From positions 1 through 64,000 of the forward strand of contig JAZPYO010000024.1 of NCBI GenBank assembly GCA_045544195.1: a DNA stretch of 64,000 nucleotides, written 5' to 3'. The notes under the pieces are model-generated. The model did no database searches. It had not been told where the DNA came from and worked only from the letters and a program-made list of their open reading frames with translations. This DNA is from RGIG7213 sp045544195. Lineage in GTDB: Bacteria > Bacillota > Clostridia > Oscillospirales > CAG-272. This document shows positions 16,111 through 25,535 of this stretch, piece by piece (within the stretch, counting starts at the first letter, position 1; each line of letters starts with the position of its first letter). A program made the position numbers and the translations under genes.

Positions 16111-17811
16111 CTATTTAACAAGAAATCTCTTGATCTTTTTTGTTGTTGTTTTTTCAAATTCAGTTCCGCGAAGCTCAACGTCACGTATCTGCTTATATAC
16201 AGGCAGCGTCTTGTTTATTACGTTTATATCCGCTTTAAGATCTGCCAATATCTCCTCGTTGTTTTTACCTGCGTAAATGTCATAATTCGGGTAGATGATA
16301 GCCGTTATCGTTATTCCGCTGTCGTTCTGTCTGCCTATGACGACTGCCTCTGCTACCTTTTCGTTTTTGAGAATATGCTCCTCAAGCTCCTCTGGGTATA
16401 CGTTTTTACCGTTGCTTGCGATGATGATATTCTTTTTTCTGCCCGTTATATATATGAAGCCTTCCTGATCTATATGACCGATGTCTCCCGTGCGGAACCA
16501 TCCGTCTTCGGTAAATGCGTCCTGCGTTGCCTCTTCGTTTTCAAAATATCCCATGAAAACGTTTTTGCCTTTTGCAAGTATTTCTCCGTCCTCTCCGTTA
16601 GGCGCGTCGATCTTTACCTCAACGCCTGTTGCCGCAATACCGACCGAGCCGAATTTACGCCAGTGGAACGGGTTTACCGATATCAAGGGAGCGCATTCGG
16701 TTATTCCGTAGCCCTCTGAGATCGTTATGCCGAAATCGTCAAAGTCCTTTATCAATTTAGGGTCTATGGGAGCGCCGCCGCATACTATCTTTTCAATATT
16801 TCCGCCGAGCGCGTTGAGTATTTCCGCAAAAAGCTCACGTCTGCGGTCGATCCCCATTTTTCTCAGACCGTTGCTTACCTTGATAAGCGCCTTGACCTGC
16901 TTTTCCTTACCTTTTTTACGGATGTTATCCCATATCTTTTTATGGATAGTCTCAATATACAGGGGGACTACAACGAGCGTATTCGGCTTGAACTCAACGA
17001 AATTACGAAGCGCGTGCTTTACGCTGTCATTCATAAACGTTGTAGCGCCGAGATTTCCTGCGGCAAGATGGTTGCACGTCATAGCGAACGTATGGTGGAT
17101 AGGCAACACTGCAACGAGTGTCGTTGTATTATCAAGATCCATCATTTTACAGCAGGTGATCGTTGCGCAAACGAGGTTTTCCTCTGAAAGCATTACGCCC
17201 TTGCTCGTTCCCGTTGTGCCCGATGTGAACAGCACCGCCGCAAGATCTGTCGGCTGGCGTCTGTACGTAAGGAACGTATTCACACCCTCGGACAAAGCCT
17301 TCTGTCCCTGAGCTATAAGATCGTCGAATATTCTGATCCTGCTGTCATCAATGAGTGACTGTCTGTCAGGCTCAGGACCGATGATGATGAAATATTCAAC
17401 AAAATCAAGCTCGTTCAAATGGTTGAGAATACGTGAAAAAATCTTTTCTGTAATGAATACGGCACGGCAGCGTGTCTGCTTTATAAAGCCTGTGAGCTGA
17501 TCGCACGAAAGCTCCTTATCAAGAGGAACTATCACACCGCCCGCGGTTATCGTGGCAAGATATGCAGTCATCCAGTCAGGATGCTGATCGCCAACTACCG
17601 CAACGAAGCTGTTCATAAGTCCCATTTGTGCCATAGCCGTTCCGAGAGCATCGAAATGACGCTTGTTATCGTTATAGGTGAATGTTACCTTTTCACCTTT
17701 TTCAAGGTGGATATACTGGGCTTTATCGCCCCAATTTTCTGCACTGATATACACAAGGTCGCGAATACAGCGGAATTCCTGCACCTTGTGAGTAGGGTAT
17801 CCTTTTTTCAT
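16111..17811 (-). CDS. AMP-forming acyl-CoA/acyl-ACP synthetase
   Basis: 566-residue member of the ANL adenylating superfamily, of the long-chain acyl-CoA synthetase type. Visible motifs: P-loop-like TSGTTGTSKG (196-205), GYGITE (near 370), RTGDIG and the hinge motif GRKKNIIIASNGKNVYPEE, plus a Lys-rich C-terminus with the probable adenylation-supporting Lys in TTKKIKRF. It would activate a carboxylic acid with ATP and pass it to the phosphopantetheine of the neighbouring carrier protein or of CoA. It is transcribed from a near-consensus promoter (17929-17957) with a leader of about 110 bases. Confidence 0.88.
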   Translation of the reverse strand: MKKGYPTHKVQEFRCIRDLVYISAENWGDKAQYIHLEKGEKVTFTYNDNKRHFDALGTAMAQMGLMNSFVAVVGDQHPDWMTAYLATITAGGVIVPLDKELSCDQLTGFIKQTRCRAVFITEKIFSRILNHLNELDFVEYFIIIGPEPDRQSLIDDSRIRIFDDLIAQGQKALSEGVNTFLTYRRQPTDLAAVLFTSGTTGTSKGVMLSEENLVCATITCCKMMDLDNTTTLVAVLPIHHTFAMTCNHLAAGNLGATTFMNDSVKHALRNFVEFKPNTLVVVPLYIETIHKKIWDNIRKKGKEKQVKALIKVSNGLRKMGIDRRRELFAEILNALGGNIEKIVCGGAPIDPKLIKDFDDFGITISEGYGITECAPLISVNPFHWRKFGSVGIAATGVEVKIDAPNGEDGEILAKGKNVFMGYFENEEATQDAFTEDGWFRTGDIGHIDQEGFIYITGRKKNIIIASNGKNVYPEELEEHILKNEKVAEAVVIGRQNDSGITITAIIYPNYDIYAGKNNEEILADLKADINVINKTLPVYKQIRDVELRGTEFEKTTTKKIKRFLVK

Positions 17812-17843
17812 TGAAATCTCTGCTTTCCTGTGAATTATTGTTC

Positions 17844-17867
17844 GGATGCACAGTGGTCAGTGTATCC
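17844..17867 (-). other. Small hairpin in the 5' leader of the acyl-synthetase operon
   Basis: GGATGCAC (17844-17851) pairs with GTGTATCC (17860-17867) with one mismatch, inside the transcribed leader of the minus-strand operon. No riboswitch class is recognised. Confidence 0.35.
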
Positions 17868-17928
17868 TTTCAAACAAGTTAATACCGAAAAATCTGAAAA
17901 GGTTTCAAATTTTCAAAAGCCAAAGGAC

Positions 17929-17957
17929 ATTATAATTCAATTTTATTGTTTTGTCAA
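17929..17957 (-). promoter_or_regulatory. Consensus sigma-A promoter of the acyl-synthetase/ACP operon
   Basis: Minus strand: TTGACA (17957-17952), exactly 17 bases, TATAAT (17934-17929). Full match at both hexamers. The 320-base intergenic region 17812-18131 otherwise holds the small leader hairpin and the divergent promoter at 18052-18080. Confidence 0.85.
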
Positions 17958-18051
17958 GCAAAAGCGGACACAAATGCGGTAAATAAAATGAAAATTGTGA
18001 TAATTCAATAAAATTTTTTTTGAAAATAACAAAAAATATGTAGTTTGGGTA

Positions 18052-18080
18052 TTGCATAATTGAAAATAATGTAGTAAAAT
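18052..18080 (+). promoter_or_regulatory. Sigma-A promoter of the ligase/sorE-like operon
   Basis: TTGCAT (18052-18057), 17 bases, TAAAAT (18075-18080), 51 bases before the start at 18132. Confidence 0.65.
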
Positions 18081-18131
18081 AGTAAAGTGTATAGTAATAC
18101 ATAAGATTTAACTTGAAAGAACGGAAAAGAA

Positions 18132-19808
18132 ATGGCGGTATATTACAAAAGATTCGTCAACGAGGTATTCGATGAAAATGGCACGCTGTCCGAATACTCG
18201 GTTAAGGATGATATCGAATTTAACTTCGGCTACGATTTCGTTGACGTTGTTGCGCAGGCGGAGCCTGACAGGCTTGCCGTACTGTACGTAAACGATAAAG
18301 GCGAAGAAAGACATATTACGTACGGTGAATGGAAGACAGAAAGCGACAAGCTCGCATCATATCTGCTCAGTAAGGGTATAAGAAAGGGCGATGCCGTGAT
18401 GCTCGTAATGAAAAGAAATTACGAGTTCTGGTACAGCTATGTTGCTCTGCACAAGATAGGAGCTATCTGTATTCCCGCAACCTATCAGCTTCAGGAAAAG
18501 GACTATGTTTACCGCTTTTCTGCGGCAAGCGTAAAGGCACTTATAGCAAACAGCGATCCGCAGATAATCGCTCACGTTGAGGATGCGATAAAGGAAACGG
18601 GCGATCTTTCGCTGAAGCTGCTTACAAGATGTGATGATCCGCCGAAGGGCTGGCTCAGCTATAACAAGGAGGTTGCAAACGCTCCTGCATTTGTTAAGCC
18701 CTGCGAGGATGATCTGCCGAAGAATGATGATACGATGCTGATATTCTTCACATCAGGCACATCAGGAATGCCCAAAATGGTAGCGCATAATTTTGTGTAT
18801 CCGCTGGCGCACATATTCACAGGCGTTTACTGGCACAGAGTTCTTGACGGCGGCTTACACATAACGGTTGCAGATACAGGCTGGGCTAAAACAGCTTGGG
18901 GTAAGATGTACGGTCAGCATATGGGCGGCTCTGCGCAGCTTGTTTACGATCACGAGAAGTTCAACGCAGCAGATATGCTCGATATAATAACCAAATATAA
19001 GGTAACGAGCTTTTGCGCTCCTCCTACCATATACCGATTCTTTATTAAGGAGGATCTTACAAAATACGATTTTTCTTCCATAAAGAATGCAAATATCGCA
19101 GGCGAGGCGCTTAACCCTGAGGTGTTTAACAGGTTCAAGTCTTTGACGGGGCTGAAGCTCATGGAGGGCTTTGGTCAAAGCGAGTCATCCGTTATCGTAT
19201 GTACACCGTATTATGCAGAGCCGAAGCCAGGCTCTATGGGGCTTCCCGTACCGTATCTCGATGTTGACATAGTAAGAGATGACGGCACAAGCGTAAATCC
19301 CGGTGAAAACGGCGAAATAGTCGTGAAGAAGAAAAACGGCAAGCACCCTACGGGCATACTTAAAGAGTATTACCGCAACGAAGATGCGACGGCAAAGGTA
19401 TGGCAAGGCGGCTACTACCATACAGGTGACATAGCGTGGCGGGATGAGGACGGATATTATTGGTATGTCGGACGTAAGGATGACGTTATCAAATCCTCAG
19501 GCTACCGCATAGGTCCGTTTGAGGTCGAAAGCGTAATAATGGAGCATCCGTCGGTCCTTGAATGCGCCGTAACGGGTGTGCCTCACGAGGTAAGAGGTCA
19601 GGTAGTCAAGGCAACGGTAGTGCTTACAAAGGGCTATGAGCCGTCAGAGGAGCTCAAAAAAGAGATCCAGGATTATGTAAAGACTCACACAGCGCCGTAC
19701 AAGTATCCGAGAATAGTGGAATTTGTTGAAGAATTGCCGAAGACGGCAAGCGGTAAGATACGCCGTGTGGAAATCAGAAATTCCGATTTTAAAAACGGTG
19801 ACAAATGA
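18132..19808 (+). CDS. AMP-binding acyl-CoA synthetase (medium-chain/acetyl-type)
   Basis: 558-residue AMP-forming ligase. Motifs: TSGTSGMPK (207-215), the GFGQSE A5 motif, YHTGDIAWRDEDGYYWYVGRKDDVIKSSG (split across A7-A8; key residues D, R and the hinge) and the terminal TASGKIRR containing the catalytic Lys. The closest family type is the medium-chain/benzoate-like ACSM group. It starts a plus-strand run with the SorE-like reductase 70 bases downstream, but AT-rich spacing leaves open whether they share a transcript. The substrate acid is unknown. Confidence 0.88.
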   Translation: MAVYYKRFVNEVFDENGTLSEYSVKDDIEFNFGYDFVDVVAQAEPDRLAVLYVNDKGEERHITYGEWKTESDKLASYLLSKGIRKGDAVMLVMKRNYEFWYSYVALHKIGAICIPATYQLQEKDYVYRFSAASVKALIANSDPQIIAHVEDAIKETGDLSLKLLTRCDDPPKGWLSYNKEVANAPAFVKPCEDDLPKNDDTMLIFFTSGTSGMPKMVAHNFVYPLAHIFTGVYWHRVLDGGLHITVADTGWAKTAWGKMYGQHMGGSAQLVYDHEKFNAADMLDIITKYKVTSFCAPPTIYRFFIKEDLTKYDFSSIKNANIAGEALNPEVFNRFKSLTGLKLMEGFGQSESSVIVCTPYYAEPKPGSMGLPVPYLDVDIVRDDGTSVNPGENGEIVVKKKNGKHPTGILKEYYRNEDATAKVWQGGYYHTGDIAWRDEDGYYWYVGRKDDVIKSSGYRIGPFEVESVIMEHPSVLECAVTGVPHEVRGQVVKATVVLTKGYEPSEELKKEIQDYVKTHTAPYKYPRIVEFVEELPKTASGKIRRVEIRNSDFKNGDK

Positions 19809-19878
19809 TCGCCGCTGTAATAATTTAGGTAATAATAAATAAAAATATATTACACATTATTTTAAAGGAGATTTTAAA

Positions 19879-21138
19879 ATGAAAACAAAAGCAGTACGCC
19901 TTTACGGCAAAAATGACCTTCGTCTTGAAGAGTTTGATCTTCCTGAGATAAAGGATGACGAGATCCTTGCTCACGTTATTTCAGACAGTATCTGCATGTC
20001 CACACATAAAGCGGCTCTGCAGGGTGCTGACCACAAGAGAGTTCCTGCTGATATCGCTGAAAACCCTGTTATCACAGGTCACGAATTCTGCGGTGTTATC
20101 GAAAAGGTAGGCAAGAAGTGGCAGGATCAGTTCAAGCCCGGCGACAAATTTGTTGTTCAGGCTGCTCTTAACTATAAGGGTACACTTGATGCTCCCGGCT
20201 ATTCCTTCCCTTACATGGGCGGCGATGCTACATATATCATTCTTGATAATTGCGTTATGGAGATGAACTGCCTGCTTCCTTACGGCGGTGAAGCATTCTA
20301 CTACGGCTCGCTTGCAGAGCCTATGTCATGCATAGTTGGCGGTTACCATGCAAACTATCACACAAAGGGTGGATGCTATGTTCACTCTATGGGTATAGTT
20401 GAAGGCGGCTGCACAGCTATCCTTGCAGGTGCAGGTCCTATGGGTCTCGGCGCTATCGACTATGCTATCCACTGCGACAGAAAGCCCTCCTTGCTCGTTG
20501 TTACAGATATTGACGATGCACGTCTTGAAAGAGCTGCTCAGGTTATAACAGTTGAAGAAGCTGCAAAGAACGGCGTAAAGATGATGTACGTTAACACAGC
20601 TAAGCTCGACGATCCTGTTGCATATCTCAGAGAGCTTACAGGCGGTAAGGGCTATAACGATGTATTTGTATATGCTCCCGTAAGAGCCGTTGTTGAACAG
20701 GCAGACAGAATCCTCGCTCACGACGGATGCCTCAACTTCTTTGCAGGTCCTACAAATACTGCTTTCTCTGCTGAATTCAACTTCTATGATGTTCACTATG
20801 CGGCTCACCACGTTGTTGGTACGAGCGGCGGTAACACAGACGATATGAGAGAAGCTCTTGCAATGATGCAGGACGGCAGACTCAATCCCTCTGCTATGAT
20901 AACACACTTCGGCGGTCTTAACGCTGTTATCGACACAACTCTCAATCTTCCCAAGATCCCCGGCGGCAAGAAGCTGATATACACAAATATCGAATTCCCC
21001 CTGACTGCTATTGCAGATCTTGAGGAAAAAGGCAAGGAATGCCCCATTTGCGCTGAGCTTGATAAGATAGTGAAGGCTAACAATAATCTGTGGTGCGCAG
21101 AGGCTGAAAAATACCTCCTTGCTAACGCAGGTAAATAA
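19879..21138 (+). CDS. Zinc-dependent sugar-phosphate dehydrogenase, SorE-like (L-sorbose 1-phosphate reductase family)
   Basis: 419-residue medium-chain dehydrogenase. Catalytic zinc ligands are visible as C39 and H68-E69 (TGHEFCGVIEKVG), with the nucleotide loop GAGPMGLGAIDYA about 195-207. The N-terminal stretch (VRLYGKNDLRLEEFDLPE) and the ADHKRVPADIAENPVITGHEF segment resemble Klebsiella SorE, which reduces L-sorbose 1-phosphate to glucitol 6-phosphate. A true SorE role is uncertain, as no sorbose PTS lies here. Codons favour GCT, CTT and GTT more than neighbours do, and the start follows AAAGGAG, both suggesting strong expression. It is followed by the aldolase/SDR fusion. Confidence 0.82.
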   Translation: MKTKAVRLYGKNDLRLEEFDLPEIKDDEILAHVISDSICMSTHKAALQGADHKRVPADIAENPVITGHEFCGVIEKVGKKWQDQFKPGDKFVVQAALNYKGTLDAPGYSFPYMGGDATYIILDNCVMEMNCLLPYGGEAFYYGSLAEPMSCIVGGYHANYHTKGGCYVHSMGIVEGGCTAILAGAGPMGLGAIDYAIHCDRKPSLLVVTDIDDARLERAAQVITVEEAAKNGVKMMYVNTAKLDDPVAYLRELTGGKGYNDVFVYAPVRAVVEQADRILAHDGCLNFFAGPTNTAFSAEFNFYDVHYAAHHVVGTSGGNTDDMREALAMMQDGRLNPSAMITHFGGLNAVIDTTLNLPKIPGGKKLIYTNIEFPLTAIADLEEKGKECPICAELDKIVKANNNLWCAEAEKYLLANAGK

Positions 21139-21149
21139 GTTTATTACTG

Positions 21150-21182
21150 TTGTGACTTGCCACCCTTGGTGGCAGGTCACAA
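21150..21182 (+). other. Intercistronic 15-bp hairpin with triloop
   Basis: 21150-21164 pairs with 21168-21182 over 15 bp (one G-U) around a CTT triloop, 12 bases after the SorE-like stop. No T-run follows, so it is more likely an mRNA-stabilising or processing element than a terminator. Confidence 0.65.
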
Positions 21183-21269
21183 ACGGCGATATGCCGAAGT
21201 ATATTTTAACAAACGGCAGTTTCCTTGATTATTAATGTAATATATAATAAAAGAAAGGTATGTTCAGAA

Positions 21270-23246
21270 ATGCTTACAGAAGGACTTAACAACCTTGTTG
21301 CCATGTCACATAAGTACGGCGCAGATGCAGCTTTTGTACTTGCGGGCGGCGGCAACACCTCATTCAAAACAGATGATGAGCTCTATGTAAAGGGCTCAGG
21401 CTCATCCTTGGCTACGATCAAGGCAGAGCAGTTCGTAAAAATGAACAGAGCAGCTCTTTCCGCAATGCTTGAAAAGAAGTATTCGGATGACGAGGCTACA
21501 AGAGAAGCAGAAGTGCTTGAGGATATGATGGATGCGCGCTGTAAGGGCGAATACACAAAGCGTCCCAGCGTCGAAACACCCTTGCACAATCTTTTTACAC
21601 AGAAATATGTTTTGCACGTTCATCCCGCTATGGTAAACGGTATTACATGCTCAAAGCAGGGTAAGGCAACTGTTAAGGAGCTTTTCCCCGATGCAGTGTG
21701 GGTACCCTCATCACGCCCCGGCTACATCCTTGCGGCATACTGCAAAAAGGCTATAGATAAATATAAGAAAGCAAATGACGGCAAATGCCCTGATGTGCTT
21801 TTCCTTGAAAACCACGGTATATTCTTTGCCGCTGATACGATCGAAGGCATCGATGCTGTCGTTGCAGACGTTATGGGCAAGATCGAAGCAAAGATCGTAA
21901 GAAAGCCCGATTTTTCCGCAGTTGAGTTTGATAAGAAGCTCGCTGCGCAGATCGCGCCTGCGATAAGAATGCTTTATTCCGATGAAATGACGACAGTCAC
22001 ATTCACAACGAATAAGGAAATAATGAATTTTGCAAAGGATACAAAGTCATTTGCGCCTTTGGCAAAGAGCTATTCTCCCGACCACATCGTTTACTGCAAG
22101 GCATATCCCCTGTTTGTGAAGGAGTATAAGACGGTAGAGCAGACATATGCGGCTATTGAAAAGGGAATAGCTGATTCAAGATCAAAGTACGGCTATGCGC
22201 CGAAGATCATATTCGTTCAGAACCTCGGTATGTTCAGCATCGGTACAACAAAGAAGAATGCTGATACTACTGCTGAGGTATTTACAGATATGATGAAGAT
22301 CGCTGTATACGCTGAATCCTTCGGCGGATACAAGGCTCTTTCAACAGAGCTTATCGACTTCATTACGAACTGGGAGGTTGAATCCTATCGTTCAAAGGTT
22401 TCCATGGCGGGCGCAGGCACAAAGAGACTTGCTGAAAAGATCGCTATCGTTACAGGCTCTGCACAGGGCTTCGGTAAGGGTATAGCAGATGCTATGGTAG
22501 CAGAGGGCGCATACGTTGTTATCGCTGATATGAACTACGACGGCGCGAAGGCTTGCGCTGAGGAGCTTTGCGCAAAATACGGTGCAGGTAAGGCTATTCC
22601 GCTGGCTGCTAACGTTGCTGACGAGGAGAGCGTTGAGGCGCTTGTAAATGATACGGTAGTAACATACGGCGGCCTTGATATCTTCGTTGCAAACGCAGGT
22701 ATCGCTATTGCGGGCAATGTAGAGGAAATGCAGAAAAAGACATTTGAGCTTGTTACATCTGTAAACTACACAGGCTACTTCCTTTGCACAAAGTATGCAA
22801 GCCGTCCTATGAAGATACAGAACAAATTCAATCCTTCCTATATGATGGACATCATTACAGTTAACTCTAAGTCAGGTCTTGCAGGCTCTAACAAGAACTT
22901 TGCTTATGCCGGTTCAAAGTTTGGCGGCATCGGTCTTACACAGAGCTTTGCCCTTGAGCTTGTTGACTACAACATCAAGGTAAATGCGGTTTGCCCCGGT
23001 AACTATCTCGACGGCCCGTTGTGGAGCGATCCTGTTAAGGGCTTGTTTGTTCAGTACCTCAAGGCAGGTAAGGTTCCCGGCGCTAAAACTGTTGAGGACG
23101 TAAGAAGATCATACGAAAGCAAGACACCTATTCACAGAGGCTGCTTGCCTATCGATGTTGCAAGAGCAATATTCTATATAGTTGAACAGGACTATGAAAC
23201 AGGTCAGGCTGTTCCCGTAACCGGCGGCCAGGAAATGCTTAACTGA
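21270..23246 (+). CDS. Bifunctional class II aldolase / short-chain dehydrogenase
   Basis: 658 residues beginning at the ATG at 21270, which follows GAAAGG at a normal distance; an upstream in-frame ATG at 21225 lacks a ribosome site. N-terminal class II aldolase/adducin domain (about 1-230) with metal-binding HVH (H116, H118), the ENHG motif and the phosphate-binding GGGNTS near 26-31. C-terminal SDR domain (about 395-655) with TGSAQGFGKG nucleotide loop, ANAG, and YAGSK catalytic Tyr/Lys. Related fusions act on rhamnulose 1-phosphate or similar sugar phosphates, cleaving to dihydroxyacetone phosphate and an aldehyde that the SDR oxidises or reduces. The exact sugar is unknown. Next to the SorE-like reductase, a ketose/hexitol phosphate route is plausible. 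Confidence 0.87.
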   Translation: MLTEGLNNLVAMSHKYGADAAFVLAGGGNTSFKTDDELYVKGSGSSLATIKAEQFVKMNRAALSAMLEKKYSDDEATREAEVLEDMMDARCKGEYTKRPSVETPLHNLFTQKYVLHVHPAMVNGITCSKQGKATVKELFPDAVWVPSSRPGYILAAYCKKAIDKYKKANDGKCPDVLFLENHGIFFAADTIEGIDAVVADVMGKIEAKIVRKPDFSAVEFDKKLAAQIAPAIRMLYSDEMTTVTFTTNKEIMNFAKDTKSFAPLAKSYSPDHIVYCKAYPLFVKEYKTVEQTYAAIEKGIADSRSKYGYAPKIIFVQNLGMFSIGTTKKNADTTAEVFTDMMKIAVYAESFGGYKALSTELIDFITNWEVESYRSKVSMAGAGTKRLAEKIAIVTGSAQGFGKGIADAMVAEGAYVVIADMNYDGAKACAEELCAKYGAGKAIPLAANVADEESVEALVNDTVVTYGGLDIFVANAGIAIAGNVEEMQKKTFELVTSVNYTGYFLCTKYASRPMKIQNKFNPSYMMDIITVNSKSGLAGSNKNFAYAGSKFGGIGLTQSFALELVDYNIKVNAVCPGNYLDGPLWSDPVKGLFVQYLKAGKVPGAKTVEDVRRSYESKTPIHRGCLPIDVARAIFYIVEQDYETGQAVPVTGGQEMLN

Positions 23247-23256
23247 TAGGTGTAAA

Positions 23257-24534
23257 ATGGATACTAATAAACTGATCGAACAACTTAACGATAACGATAT
23301 GCAAGTGCGTCTTAACGCACTTGCACAGATAAAAAAGCTGACGGATGAGGGGGCTTTGCCTTCTGTTCCCGACACGCTTTATGTAAATAATCACATACAT
23401 ACGACATACTCGTTCTCGCCCTATTCTCCTACGAAGGCTCTTTATATGGCTTGGCAGGCAGGACTTAAGACGGCGGGAATAATGGACCACGATTCCGTTT
23501 CGGGTATAAAGGAATTTATCGAAGCGGGAAAGATCATCGGTATGCCTGTCACATGCGGCTTTGAATGCCGTGTAAGTATGAAGAATACGCGCCTTAACGG
23601 CAAGAAGATCAACAATCCTGACCAGGAGTCAGTGGCATATGTTGCTATCCACGGCATTCCTCATCAGTACGTTGATATGCTTGACGAGTTTTTAGCACCG
23701 TATAGAGCGAAAAGAAACGAGAGAAACAAGAAAATGTGTGAGAATATCACACGTCTTGTTGCTCCGTACGGTCTTTCTCTCGATTTTGAAAAGGATGTTA
23801 TGCCCCTTTCAAAATGTTCAGAGGGCGGCTCTATAACAGAGCGTCACGTTCTTTACGGTCTGGCTAAAAAGGTTACTGCGAAGTATCCCACGCCTGCTCA
23901 GGTAGTGGATTTCTTCAAAAACGAAATGAAGATAGAGATTTCTCCTAAGGTGGAGGCACAGATACTCAACGGCGACAAAACACCCGATTTTTACGAATAC
24001 GATATTCTTGGTGCTTTGAAGAGCAATATGGTTGAAAAGATCTATATTGACGCTGATGAGGAGTGTCCCGACGTTCGCGATTATATTGCGCTTGCTAAGA
24101 AATGCAAGGGTATTTCTGCCTATGCATATCTCGGTGACGTGGGCGACTCAGTAACAGGCGACAAAAAAGCACAGAAGTTTGAGGATGACTATCTTGATCT
24201 TTTGTTTGAGGAGTTAGTTGCTCTCGGATTCGATGCTGTTACATATATGCCTACAAGAAACACGGAAGCACAGCTTCGCCGTGTTATGTCCCTTTGCGAT
24301 AAATATAACCTTTTCCAGATCAGCGGTGTTGACATCAACTCTCCCCGCCAGGAATTTATCTGCCGTGAGCTTGATAATCCCCTTTACGCTCATCTTGTTG
24401 ACGCAACATATGCCCTTATCGGTGCAGAAAATGCGGCAACTGCCGATGAAAGCGATGCTATGTTTTGCGACGCTGTAAAGGCTGAATATCCCGATATTCA
24501 CGACAGGATCAAGTATTTTAAGGACAAGGTTTGA
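23257..24534 (+). CDS. PHP-domain metal-dependent phosphoesterase
   Basis: 425-residue protein with the PHP metal motifs HIH (H46, H48) and DHD (D77, H78, D79), plus later His residues. PHP enzymes hydrolyse phosphate esters with two or three bound metals. It begins ten bases after the aldolase/SDR stop and shares its strong codon bias, so it is almost certainly in the same operon and may dephosphorylate an intermediate of that pathway. Residues 1-40 are helical and lack metal ligands. The length exceeds that of small PHP phosphatases, so it is not a simple histidinol phosphatase. Confidence 0.82.
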   Translation: MDTNKLIEQLNDNDMQVRLNALAQIKKLTDEGALPSVPDTLYVNNHIHTTYSFSPYSPTKALYMAWQAGLKTAGIMDHDSVSGIKEFIEAGKIIGMPVTCGFECRVSMKNTRLNGKKINNPDQESVAYVAIHGIPHQYVDMLDEFLAPYRAKRNERNKKMCENITRLVAPYGLSLDFEKDVMPLSKCSEGGSITERHVLYGLAKKVTAKYPTPAQVVDFFKNEMKIEISPKVEAQILNGDKTPDFYEYDILGALKSNMVEKIYIDADEECPDVRDYIALAKKCKGISAYAYLGDVGDSVTGDKKAQKFEDDYLDLLFEELVALGFDAVTYMPTRNTEAQLRRVMSLCDKYNLFQISGVDINSPRQEFICRELDNPLYAHLVDATYALIGAENAATADESDAMFCDAVKAEYPDIHDRIKYFKDKV

Positions 24535-24540
24535 GCTTTT

Positions 24541-24579
24541 AAAATTTCCGCTGTCAATACGTTTGACAGCGGAAATTTT
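24541..24579 (+). terminator. Terminator after the PHP gene
   Basis: Perfect 17-bp inverted repeat (24541-24557 and 24563-24579) with a five-base loop; the stem ends in four T. It separates the operon from pyrBI. Confidence 0.7.
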
Positions 24580-24617
24580 GCGGATAATAACAAATTATAA
24601 GAAAGGATGAATAAAAA

Positions 24618-25535
24618 ATGCGTCATTTGATAGATATAAAAGACCTTTCGGTTCAGGAAATTGACGGTCTTATACAGTGTGCAGAGGATATAATAAATGA
24701 TCCTTCAAAATACTCACAGGTATGCCGTGGGAAAAAGCTCGCTACGCTTTTTTTTGAACCTTCGACCCGTACACGCCTTTCCTTTGAGGCAGCGATGCTC
24801 GACCTTGGCGGAAGCGTTCTCGGATTTTCCTCTGCTGAAACAAGCTCTGCCTCTAAGGGTGAAAGCGTTGCAGATACAACGAGAGTTGTGGGCTGTTATG
24901 CGGATATAATCGCTATGCGTCATCCGAAGGAGGGTGCTCCTCTTGCGGCTGCTATGAAATCTTATATCCCGATAATAAATGCCGGTGACGGCGGCCACAA
25001 TCATCCCACGCAAACACTTACAGACCTGCTTACTATCAAGACCGAAAAGGGAAGGCTTGACAGCTTCACCATAGGCTTCTGCGGAGATTTGAAATTTGGC
25101 AGAACGGTTCACTCGCTTATCTCTGCATTAAGCAGATATAAAAATATCAAATACGTTTTCATCTCTCCCCCTGAGCTTAAGCTGCCCGACTATATCAAAA
25201 CCGATGTGCTTGATGCTTTGGGACTTGAATATACGGAAATTGAGAGAATGGATGAGGTTTTACCTGACCTTGACATCCTTTATATGACGAGAGTACAAAA
25301 GGAAAGATTTTTCAACGAAGCCGATTATATACGACTCAAGGATACGTATATATTCAATGAGGAAAAATTGAAGCTCGCAAAGGACGATCTTTCAATATTG
25401 CATCCTTTGCCCAGAGTCAACGAAATATCACCATCAATAGACGATGATCCGAGGGCGTGTTATTTCAGACAGGCGCGTAACGGCAAATTTATCCGTATGG
25501 CGCTCATTATGAAGCTTTTGGAGGTGTCAGTATGA
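24618..25535 (+). CDS. pyrB: Aspartate carbamoyltransferase catalytic subunit
   Basis: Catalyses carbamoyl phosphate plus aspartate to carbamoyl aspartate, the committed pyrimidine step. 305 residues, standard. Carbamoyl-phosphate loop FFEPSTRTRLSFE (45-57, STRTR at 49-53), the flexible SxxKGE region (SASKGES), and HPLPR near the C-terminus are present. AAAGGATG precedes the start. The stop overlaps pyrI by four bases. No PyrR-type attenuator is visible in the 38 bases after the previous terminator. Confidence 0.96.
   Translation: MRHLIDIKDLSVQEIDGLIQCAEDIINDPSKYSQVCRGKKLATLFFEPSTRTRLSFEAAMLDLGGSVLGFSSAETSSASKGESVADTTRVVGCYADIIAMRHPKEGAPLAAAMKSYIPIINAGDGGHNHPTQTLTDLLTIKTEKGRLDSFTIGFCGDLKFGRTVHSLISALSRYKNIKYVFISPPELKLPDYIKTDVLDALGLEYTEIERMDEVLPDLDILYMTRVQKERFFNEADYIRLKDTYIFNEEKLKLAKDDLSILHPLPRVNEISPSIDDDPRACYFRQARNGKFIRMALIMKLLEVSV

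Noticed and set aside
20326..21180. 284-residue minus-strand reading frame
   Set aside because: It is antisense to the SorE-like dehydrogenase, whose motifs are intact; Cys/Ser-rich translation without family features.
24541..24617. PyrR-type or leader-peptide attenuator of pyrBI
   Set aside because: The hairpin directly follows the PHP gene, no competing pairing or pyrimidine-rich leader ORF is present, and no PyrR binding loop is visible.
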